Of a DNA stretch of 64,000 nucleotides, positions 51,601 to 56,987 are shown one piece after another. This stretch comes from Montifringilla adamsi (taxonomy: Eukaryota > Chordata > Aves > Passeriformes > Passeridae). The stretch spans positions 17,089,736 through 17,153,735 of the forward strand of contig JAGGNK010006892.1 of assembly GCA_017590115.1 (NCBI GenBank), in the 5' to 3' direction. A model generated the notes under the pieces. The model did not search any database, had not been told where the DNA came from, and saw only the letters and a program-made list of their open reading frames with translations. The first letter of the stretch is position 1; every line of letters starts with the position of its first letter. The position numbers and the translations under genes are program-made.

Positions 51601-52758
51601 TTCAAGAAGTTAGACTCTTCCAATTCCAAACTAAAATATGTCATCTCACATGTAAAAAAAAACCCCATTATTCCAGTGACTAAACATCACCTGAGCAATC
51701 CCATCCTATGGGCTTACAGATATTCACTCAAAATTCTCACAGGCCACCTCTAAAATATCTGTTTGAGACACTCAAGCCTCTTTGCAGCACGATTTATGAA
51801 AACCATAAATCAGTTTCCAATAATATGAAACGTAAGCATTTCCCACTGATGAGATATAATAATGGCAGTTCAGCAAATTAACAGAGTAGATGACAGAGCG
51901 TGTTTTCCCCCTTTTTCATCTCTTCCCTTCTCCCATGGAAACACATTCGGTAACAAGAACTTTCACCTGGCAATGGAATAGATAGAAGAGAGCACAAATG
52001 TAAGAACTTCTGCTGAGAGCCATCAGCACATCTCTTCCATAACAAGCAGTAACTTCTACTGACTAAGGGATATCTCCTTCCTTAAATTCATCACTCCTCC
52101 ATCAGCACATCTACTGAACTCCCCATCCCTCTTTAAAACAACCCCAGAGAGCTTTATCACATCTGTGCTTCTGCTTATGGCTCTAATTCACCACGAGAGC
52201 GAGCAATGAGAAAGCAATCACAGGGAGAAGCCTCCTGTCGGGACCTGGATGGATGCAGACCAGTGGGACCACACGGGGAGCATGGGATGCGCGCACGTGT
52301 CCGGGGAACCCGGGGAGCACCGCCCGTGGATGGGCCATTCCAGCCCCAGCTCGGGAGCGCAGCGCTCCGAGGGACAGCAGGGACGCTACGGAGTGTGCCG
52401 GGAGAAGGAGGGCGCTTCCAGAAACCCGACCGTCACCACCACACGCTGCAATGGGCACCCCGGGCCGGAGGCGATGCCCCGGAGCGCTGCCCCCGCTCTC
52501 GGCACACTCTGGGGAAGGCTGCGCTCGGTCCCCCCGCGCTCCAGCCCGGTCCGCAGCCGGGACCCGGCTCAGCCCGCTCGGCGCCCGCACCCAGGCTGAG
52601 TCTCCCAAAGCCGATTAACCCCGCTCCGCTGCCGCCCCGCGCCCCCGCCCGGCCTCCCGCGCAGCCCGCCCCCCGCCCGGGCAGCCGGCACAGCCCCGGC
52701 CCTCGCTCACCATGGTACAGATGGAGGCGATTTTGGAGACTGTCATTAGGATTTCCAT
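22465..52758 (-). CDS. USP12: USP12, ubiquitin-specific protease 12, complete nine-exon coding region with introns
   Basis: This gene encodes a cysteine deubiquitinase of the USP12/USP46 pair. Known family biology: the enzyme has low activity alone and is activated by the WD-repeat proteins UAF1 (WDR48) and WDR20; reported substrates include histones H2A/H2B, Notch, PHLPP and T-cell receptor adaptors. Seen here: nine exons joined by GT-AG introns give 369 residues (human USP12 has 370). Cys box FGNTCYCN is at residues 44-51 with nucleophile C48. The QQDAHEFL block is near 121-128. CxxC pairs are at about 185/188 and 232/235. The His box GPNRGHY has H316, and the FDDD stretch holds the Asp at about 332. 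The protein ends in FYQSRD. It is USP12 rather than USP46 because of [28 protein letters not shown] and the CEECRSKQ finger. The gene spans about 30 kb. Identity is certain; expression was not examined. Confidence 0.97.
23115..23193 (-). CDS. USP12: USP12 coding exon 8 with catalytic His and Asp
   Basis: The exon is 79 nt and encodes the end of S310 and residues 311-336, from [14 protein letters not shown] to FDDDIVE. The catalytic His (H316) codon is at 23175-23177, and the Asp is the second D of FDDD (about 332), both one lower than in human because of the exon 4 linker. The acceptor is ATTTTACAG and the donor is GTAAGC, phase 0. Confidence 0.96.
24240..24350 (+). mobile_element. Degraded CR1 3' tail in USP12 intron 7
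   Basis: The sequence resembles the very 3' end of CR1: aacctaatctaatgtcaaag, caccctgctttgag, then a degenerate attattctatgattctag. It lies antisense to USP12. It is short and old, so the assignment is moderate. Confidence 0.6.
24753..24860 (-). pseudogene. Decayed tandem copy of the 3' part of USP12 exon 7
   Basis: On the minus strand this intronic stretch translates as [20 protein letters not shown] followed by [10 protein letters not shown], matching exon 7 [28 protein letters not shown] identity looks near 70-75% over the best 65 bases. It ends in GTAACT at the place where exon 7 has GTAATA, leaving the same phase. No convincing polypyrimidine tract or acceptor precedes it, and the upstream part of exon 7 cannot be followed. 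I read it as an old partial exon duplication that has lost function; use as an alternative exon is possible but unlikely. Confidence 0.6.
24987..25184 (-). CDS. USP12: USP12 coding exon 7, palm domain
   Basis: The exon is 198 nt and encodes the end of R244, residues 245-309 and two bases of codon 310. It contains [25 protein letters not shown] and ends in [10 protein letters not shown], just before the His box. The acceptor is TTTTTTTCAG and the donor is GTAATA. The protein sequence matches mammalian USP12 at every residue I can compare from memory. A degenerate copy of its 3' part lies about 220 bp further downstream in the same intron. Confidence 0.97.
25706..25757. repeat. 22-bp unit repeated about 2.3 times
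   Basis: The unit ttccaaggcattcatttaaa plus two bases occurs in tandem copies inside USP12 intron 6. The copies are nearly identical, so the duplication is recent. Confidence 0.85.
26967..26991. repeat. Perfect palindrome, 12-bp arms
   Basis: The arms ttatgttagttt and aaactaacataa are separated by one T. Intron 6 of USP12. Confidence 0.9.
27554..27637 (-). CDS. USP12: USP12 coding exon 6, second CxxC of the fingers
   Basis: The exon is 84 nt and encodes the end of R216, residues 217-243 and two bases of codon 244. [27 protein letters not shown] carries the second CxxC (C232, C235), which pairs with the one in exon 4 in the known structure. The acceptor is CCCCTCAG preceded by a 46-nt T run; the donor is GTACAG. 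The upstream intron is only 216 nt. Confidence 0.96.
27646..27691 (+). repeat. 46-nt poly(A) run (poly-T on the USP12 strand)
   Basis: Read in the USP12 direction this is T46 followed by CCCCTCAG and exon 6. It forms almost the whole polypyrimidine tract of intron 5. Assembled length may differ from the true length. Confidence 0.95.
27854..27930 (-). CDS. USP12: USP12 coding exon 5
   Basis: The exon is 77 nt and encodes residues 191-215 ([25 protein letters not shown]) plus two bases of codon 216. The acceptor is TTTTATGCAG and the donor is GTAGGC. Human USP12 starts this exon with Ile; here it is Val encoded GTA, so the exon opens with GTAAGC, itself a good 5' splice-site sequence (see findings). 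The exon is not divisible by three, so skipping it would shift the frame. Confidence 0.96.
31612..31637. repeat. Perfect 26-bp palindrome
   Basis: The arms tttctattagcta and tagctaatagaaa abut without a spacer, followed by an A run. Intron 4 of USP12. Confidence 0.9.
32406..32441. repeat. Perfect inverted repeat, 15-bp arms, 6-nt loop
   Basis: ccttccctaaatgtc, loop ctgaca, then the exact reverse complement. Intron 4 of USP12, about 525 bp before exon 4's minus-strand end. No coding or RNA family is recognised. Confidence 0.95.
32966..33192 (-). CDS. USP12: USP12 coding exon 4, QQDA box and first CxxC of the fingers
   Basis: The exon is 227 nt and encodes residues 115-190. It has [21 protein letters not shown], then a basic and acidic linker, then [23 protein letters not shown] with the first CxxC of the fingers. 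The acceptor is TATCTCTCAG and the donor is GTAAGT, phase 0. The linker after NGRLPNG ([12 protein letters not shown]) differs from the mammalian one and is one residue shorter, which explains the total of 369. Reading on into the intron gives a spurious C-terminus. Confidence 0.96.
33746..33802. repeat. Perfect inverted repeat, 25-bp arms, 7-nt loop
   Basis: The left arm at 33746-33770 and right arm at 33778-33802 are exact reverse complements around the loop ggtcttc. It would fold into an uninterrupted 25-bp hairpin in DNA or intronic RNA. It adjoins a 27-bp tandem duplication. Intron 3 of USP12. Confidence 0.97.
33807..33857. repeat. 27-bp tandem duplication
   Basis: The block tgtacaggagtggatagatg plus aatg occurs at 33807-33830 and again at 33834-33857, identical, with cag between. 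It lies 4 bp from the 25-bp-arm hairpin. Confidence 0.95.
34395..34710 (-). mobile_element. CR1 LINE 3' end, same strand as USP12, in intron 3
   Basis: Read on the minus strand the order is the CR1 3' end: acaaggggga, tagattagatattaggaaga, gggcatccacagcttctctg (as its complement), then gttggaactc and a degenerate tail near 34400. It is a well-preserved 5'-truncated copy. Its former reading frame at 34380-34754 is element sequence and not a host gene. Confidence 0.88.
36264..36477 (-). CDS. USP12: USP12 coding exon 3 with catalytic Cys box
   Basis: The exon is 214 nt and encodes residues 44-114 plus the first base of codon 115. It begins with [16 protein letters not shown]; the nucleophile C48 is encoded at 36463-36465. 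The rest forms the thumb region, including [20 protein letters not shown]. The acceptor is TTTTGTAG and the donor is GTAACT, phase 1. It reads FRDKV and KKENLL where the human protein has FREKV and KKESLL, both conservative. Confidence 0.96.
36478..41888 (-). other. USP12 intron 2
   Basis: A 5.4-kb AT-rich intron. I see no coding exon, RNA gene or recognisable transposon. A short CA run is present near 39125-39136, and a GC-richer patch with no recognisable content lies at 38750-38960. Confidence 0.75.
41889..41969 (-). CDS. USP12: USP12 coding exon 2
   Basis: The exon is 81 nt and encodes residues 17-43, from [15 protein letters not shown] to YFGLVN. The acceptor is TTTTTTCCTAG and the donor is GTGAGT, both phase 0. 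Residues from about 36 onwards open the catalytic USP fold just before the Cys box. The exon is too short to stand out as an open reading frame and was found by splice sites and protein similarity. Confidence 0.96.
48320..48560. promoter_or_regulatory. Small CpG-rich patch in USP12 intron 1
   Basis: Within an AT-rich intron this stretch has clustered CpGs (for example gagccgcggcagcaccgcgg, cgtgccggagagaaacgcag, gcgcccgagac). No exon or known transposon is recognisable. It may be a regulatory element, an alternative first exon or a piece of an unrecognised repeat. Confidence 0.35.
50362..50403. repeat. Perfect inverted repeat, 19-bp arms, 4-nt loop
   Basis: The arm caaagcagtatattatgtt is followed by ataa and its exact reverse complement. 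Intron 1 of USP12. Confidence 0.96.
52711..52758 (-). CDS. USP12: USP12 coding exon 1
   Basis: The exon encodes residues 1-16, [16 protein letters not shown]. It ends in ATG followed by the donor GTGAGC, phase 0. Human USP12 has Phe where this copy has Ile at residue 10. It lies inside the CpG island. The start was chosen because it reproduces the known USP12 N-terminus. Its context is weak at -3 (C) but has G at +4, and a better-placed upstream ATG overlaps it. Confidence 0.95.
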
Positions 52759-52772
52759 CCGCCCAGCGCCAT
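52746..52772 (-). other. Overlapping upstream open reading frame at the USP12 start
   Basis: An ATG at 52772 opens an 8-codon frame (MALGGWKS, then TAA) that overlaps the USP12 ATG at 52758 in another frame. It has A at -3 and G at +4, a stronger context than the USP12 start, which has C at -3. It matters only if transcription starts upstream of 52772. Confidence 0.5.
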
Positions 52773-52786
52773 CTTCCGCCCAATCA
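52765..52786 (-). promoter_or_regulatory. USP12 promoter-proximal motifs: CCAAT/NF-Y, ETS-like and YY1-like
   Basis: Read on the minus strand, ATTGG (52780-52784, an inverted CCAAT box) is followed by GCGGAAG (ETS-like) and AAGATGGCG (YY1-like, around 52767-52775), just upstream of the start codon. YY1 motifs of this type usually sit shortly downstream of transcription start sites, so the main start may lie close by; the site itself cannot be read from sequence. Confidence 0.45.
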
Positions 52787-52893
52787 CAGCGCCGAGCCGA
52801 GCGGAGCCGGGCCGGGCGGGAGCAGGAGGGGAAGGCAAGGGAAGACAAGGGAAGGCAGGCAGGGAAGGCAGGCAGGCGGCGGGGGCACCCCCC

Positions 52894-52903
52894 NNNNNNN
52901 NNN
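52894..52903. other. Assembly gap of 10 Ns
   Basis: Ten unknown bases lie in the GC-rich upstream part of the CpG island. The real length is probably unknown, since short-read assemblies often fail here. It lies 136 nt upstream of the USP12 start codon, so 5' UTR or promoter sequence may be missing. Confidence 0.99.
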
Positions 52904-53049
52904 GCACCGCCTCCCGCCGGGTCAGAGCCCCGCTCCTCCGCCCTCCGCCCCGCCCCGCCAGGGCCGGCCCAGCTCGGCCGGGCGCGCCCGGCGCCGCGAG
53001 AGGCGCGGAGCGAACCGACGGGTCCGTCCGCGGCACCAGAGTTTGTACA

Positions 53050-53222
53050 GAGTCATCGAATCGTCAGGGTTGGAAGAGATGCCTAAGATCTTCAGTGCAA
53101 ACGTCCACCCAGCACTGTGACCCCTAAAACACATCACCCAACGCCCGATCGAGACGCCTCTTAAAACACGTCCAGGGATAGCGACTCCACCACCTCCCTC
53201 GGCAGCCTATTCCAATATCTGA
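53050..53222 (-). mobile_element. CR1 LINE 3' end directly upstream of the USP12 CpG island
   Basis: On the plus strand it shows the reverse complement of the CR1 end: agagtcatcgaatcgtcagg, gttggaagagatgcctaaga, cacccagcactg, ccagggatagcgactccacc, ctcggcagcctattccaata. It keeps unusually many CpGs for a CR1 copy, probably because it lies beside an unmethylated island. Confidence 0.85.
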
Positions 53223-53223
53223 C

Positions 53224-53265
53224 CACAGAATCACAGGATGGGTATGGCTGGAAGGGACCACAGTG
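53224..53265 (-). mobile_element. Second, very short CR1 3' tail
   Basis: cagaatcacaggatgggtat followed by ggctggaagggaccacagtg is a reverse-complement CR1 end, adjoining the preceding copy. Only about 40 bp remain. Confidence 0.6.
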
Positions 53266-55039
53266 CGCCAGCCTCAGACATGTGGGGAAATAAAGCTGAT
53301 GTGCAGAGTAGTCATACCCGGTAATTGATGGACCTACTTGAGAAAGGGCTTAACCGTATTGTTTGTCTGCATACAGTAAGAAGAAATCTGGATGACTTGT
53401 TCAAGATGTTGATACCTGCACTGAAGAAGCACAAAGCTAGCCAAGATATCTGCCACCCTGTCTTTTTTCATACATAGGAAAAATCTTGTAGATCAAGATG
53501 CATTATTATTAAGAACAAAGTGCACACAAGGTCTTGATCATAAATACTTCTATTCACTGTAAAGTGTTTTAATATCTGTAACATTAAATCATTGCAATGT
53601 CTACGATCTTCAGAAGTAAATGTTCTTTAACAACTAAGTTAATGAAATAGTAAATTTTCCTTCAGCTGAAACATAAAGGATATGACTTCAGAAAGTGCTA
53701 TAAATGAACTCCACTGCAACCTGAAATATCCTGAAAATGGTTTTATATCACATAAAACCATTTTATAAGATACCTGTCATCTCAAATTGTATATTTCAAA
53801 AGTATGGTAGCTGAGAAAATGAACACCTCTTGGATGAATACATTCTGAAACTGTTGCCACAGAAACCATGGGGGAGGACAGCATCAGGGGAATGAGAAAG
53901 AATAGAAAGAAAAGTAGTGGATTGGCCATTTTTGAGCAAAAAAAGCAAGAATGGGTATTTAGCAGGATAGACATGTCAAACCTTCAGATATCCAGCAGTT
54001 CATCTACTGAAATACATTTCCTGCCAAAAACATCTCCAAAACAATTCCTTACAGTATTAGTCAGACCCACCACAACAGATATTCCTCTATCATCCAGAGC
54101 AGACCAAATTTCAAAACATGACATGAAAAAAATAAGGCAGTGTGTTGTCTCTCTGAAGCAGAAAAGCACAAAAAGCAATTGCACTGTTGCAGAAGCTGAT
54201 ACCCTTATCTGGGAGATAATTCAGTTTGGAACCAATTATGTGGCATCAAGTGGAACCGTTCAGGCCAGAGAATACTGCAGGAAATTTTGAAAGGCACTCA
54301 ACTGGAAAATCAGAGATTGCCTAGAAGTTTCTTCCTGCCCATACATTAGAGAAAGAAGGTAAAGTATACTTGTTGTGAAGCGCTCTTTCTGTCTCTAGTT
54401 CCAAAGCAAAAATTCAGTTATTCTGGAGTTATTTCGGTTATTATTGGCTTACATTTCAAAAAGTGTGGAGAATGTATGGCTGTGCTGGCCTGTATCTGGC
54501 AGGTATGGATAATTGTGGTTGGAAACTAAGAGCAGCTGGGAAGATGCTAAATTAGTAACATACAGAGAGACTAATTTTGTTCTGTGTAAACTGAGTTGCT
54601 GTGTTATAAGCAAACTGAACTCACACCACAAAGAATGAGGGGAAATACGAAACACTTTCTGCACAATCAACTATTAAACTAGAGTAAAATATGAGGAAAA
54701 TGAGGAATAGAATTGAAAATCATCCTGTAATTGTCATCATCAAACCCTTTGGGGCAACTGGAATGATTCAAAAATGAAGTACATTTGGTGAACTAAGGAA
54801 AAATAGGGCAGGTAGACCAGGACTGTGGATGAGTTTGTGTATCCTTGAGGCTACAGAGTTTTGAAAACAGAATTGCTGTAATTCATACAGATCAGCATGG
54901 TAACCCACCTGGTCAGAGAAAAGATATCAGTCACTTCTTGTATCGCTGCCTGACAAAAGGCAACCAGAGCATCTTTGCCAACTGGCCAGCCAATCTGCTG
55001 AGGGGAACTGTAATAAGAAAGAAGGAAGTTTCTTGATCA
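53266..55039. other. Upstream intergenic DNA
   Basis: AT-rich. It holds one perfect hairpin (53734-53764) and an unrecognised 140-codon open frame on plus at 53868-54290, which starts in a good Kozak context but has no known domain. Confidence 0.55.
53734..53764. repeat. Perfect inverted repeat, 13-bp arms, 5-nt loop
   Basis: aaaatggttttat, loop atcac, then its exact reverse complement. Upstream intergenic DNA. Confidence 0.93.
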
Positions 55040-55440
55040 CAAGCCATGGGTTTGGGGATAATTTTAGCCTGTCTGATATCTGCTGCAAGTATAACACATT
55101 AGGATGCAAGCAATCAAGGAGATTTCTGGAAGGCATCAAGGGTAACTTCTTAATTGTGGCTGAGCCACCCAGGAGTGGTTTGCAGCTGGATTTGCTCTTC
55201 ACTGCCAAGGAGGAACTGGGGATGTAGTAATCAATCCCTTGGTTATCAAAGCCTGGGCTGTAGTGACTGAGGAGTGGAGTACATGATCCAGTGCAGGCCA
55301 AGGAAGGAGAGGAGGAGATTTTTGACCCTGGATTTAGAGGATCAGACAAGTTTATTCAGGAAACTGGTAGATGGGATGCCATGAACAGTAGCACTGAAGG
55401 GTAAAGTTACTCAGAAAAGCTGGCAGGAGAGTGCTGGGAT
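55040..55440 (+). mobile_element. Old CR1 ORF2 endonuclease-domain fragment
   Basis: The plus-strand frame includes LSDICCKYNTLGCKQSRRFLE, GNFLIVAEPPRSG and LDLLFTAKEELGM, matching the CR1 endonuclease C-terminal pattern DICWKYNT..KQSRRFLEC..DNFL..LV.EPTR.GA.LDLLFVNREGL. Further on, TLDFRGSD and WDAMNSS recall the linker after the endonuclease. It has stops and frameshifts and is dead. Most of the reverse-transcriptase region is missing before the next fragment. Confidence 0.75.
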
Positions 55441-55639
55441 CCTAGCAGCGGGAAAAACAAATAGAGGTATTCATATTTTCAGCACTGAGAAAGCAAAATT
55501 GATACGCTGTCAAGATAGGAGGAGTAGCTAAATGAGAAATTAAATTTTTTCTGGGATTATCATAAGATCTGCATTGTTTGGTAAATTCATCCCATTCAGA
55601 TACATTATATTTCAATTATACTCAAGTAGAATCACTTAA

Positions 55640-56210
55640 AAATACAGTGAGCAGGTCACATCTGCAGAGATGAGGGGCATTGTTGTGCAGAGCAGTGACT
55701 GAAAAGAAATTTAGAGTGGCCATGGGCCAGTCTAATGCTATGGTATAAGTAGATAAGGGAATCCTTGCCTATATAACAAGGGAACCAGGGATGTGGCAAT
55801 CAGGAACAGACATTATTTTCCCTTCAGATATGGCATTGAACAGATTTTTGTGGTAATACTGCACTAGCCTCTGGTGTCCTTGTTGTCAAAAGAGTGCTGA
55901 GAAATTATTTGAGGTAGGAGAAAATTCTTTGTATGGAGAGACTTAAAGATCACAATCTGCTTGACTTCTCAAAAAGACTGGAAGGTGTCTACAGTGATCT
56001 TTAATCTTGCACAGTGAGAGGCATAACATGAAAAATACCTATAAGCTGAAATGAAACAAGTTTTAATTATAAATGGCACACATTTTTTAACAGTGGGAGA
56101 CATTAATAGTTGGAATATGCTGCCAAGAGAAATGGCACCTACACTATCTCCTAAGGGCTTCACTAAAGAATGGATTCTTTGCTTACAGAGGTACATCAGT
56201 TGAACAGACA
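55640..56210 (+). mobile_element. Old CR1/L3-like 3' region
   Basis: Blocks such as gaaatttagagtggccatgg, attattttcccttcagatat, ggcattgaacag and ggaatatgctgccaagagaa occur in the order of an ancient CR1/L3 3' region. It is co-oriented with the endonuclease fragment upstream, so both may come from one internally deleted element. Divergence is high. Confidence 0.5.
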
Positions 56211-56794
56211 GAATTATTTCCCTGCCCTGAAAATCTCTCAGAGCATGAAGTTGTGGTTATTGCATAGCATTTGTACTACCACAACATCTAAGAATACAAG
56301 TCAGGCCACAGCACTTTGCCTTCTCAGTCAATATGTGAGACACTAAGAGAAAACCCCATTCTATCTTCTGAAGAACTTACACTGTGAGTGCACAGAGACA
56401 TAGAGGAGCAAAGAAAAAGTGTAACAAGGGTAAACTGCTGCTGCTTAACCTGTGCCTCTCCTTGTTTCATAATCTTGTGGTTTGGCAAGCACCCAGCTTA
56501 CTCTAGGGTGTGTGGGAAGGTTGGCTTCAGAAACTGAAGAGCAGGCATGGTACAGGTGTGTTTGTGCCTGTGTCATCCGTCTGTGACTATAGATGGTTCT
56601 GCTGAATCTGGGGCCTGTCAGGCTTTCGTTAATGTTGCCTGACAACAGAATTGCTCTTACAAGTCTATTTACCCCTCTGCTAGCCAGTCAAACCACCAGC
56701 TGGCCCGACTATTGATGCACTACCGGCATGCAGACATATCACACCTGTTGTTGGACTAGTGTACAGAGTGCTCTCTGCAAGAGCATACTGCAGT

Positions 56795-56875
56795 AGGGTG
56801 TTTCAGGTTGGACAGGGCCTCCGGAGGTCTTCAGTCCAACCTTCTGCTCTAGCACAGTCAGATCTGAGGCCAGAA
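56795..56875 (-). mobile_element. CR1 3' tail, reverse orientation
   Basis: gtttcaggttggacagggcc followed by ggaggtcttcagtccaacct and tctgctctagcacagtcaga is the reverse complement of a CR1 3' end. Only the last 80 bp remain. Confidence 0.65.
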
Positions 56876-56884
56876 CAGTTGCTT

Positions 56885-56987
56885 TGTCTATATGGCAGTT
56901 AGGGACATGGGTTAGTGTGGACTTGGCAATGTTGGGTTTGATTTTAAGGGTCTTTTTCCAACCTAAATGGCTCTATGATTCTGTATA
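56885..56987 (+). mobile_element. CR1 3' tail, forward orientation
   Basis: gttagggacatgggttagtg, gacttggcaatgttgggttt, ggtctttttccaacctaaat and ctctatgattctgta are a forward CR1 3' end. It lies about 10 bp from the oppositely oriented fragment. Confidence 0.7.

Larger units (their letters stand above)
42000..52700 (-). other. USP12 intron 1
   Basis: This is the longest intron, 10.7 kb (41970-52710). It is AT-rich and mostly unique sequence. I recognise no CR1 copy here. It contains a 19-bp-stem perfect hairpin at 50362-50403 and a small CpG-rich patch at about 48320-48560. The open frames on either strand, up to 172 codons at 44144-44662, lack similarity to anything I know. Confidence 0.8.
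52200..53045. promoter_or_regulatory. CpG island covering the USP12 promoter and exon 1
   Basis: This stretch is very GC- and CpG-rich compared with the AT-rich introns, and USP12 exon 1 lies inside it. It is a typical housekeeping-type promoter with no TATA box visible near exon 1. Long open frames on both strands here (for example 52206-53120 on plus) come from the lack of AT-rich stop codons and are not gene evidence. Ten Ns interrupt it at 52894-52903. Confidence 0.85.

Noticed and set aside
52206..53120. 304-codon open frame on the plus strand across the CpG island
   Set aside because: It reads through the N gap, is dominated by Pro, Arg, Ala and Gly, and runs antisense to USP12 exon 1. 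GC-rich DNA lacks stop codons, so length is not evidence here.
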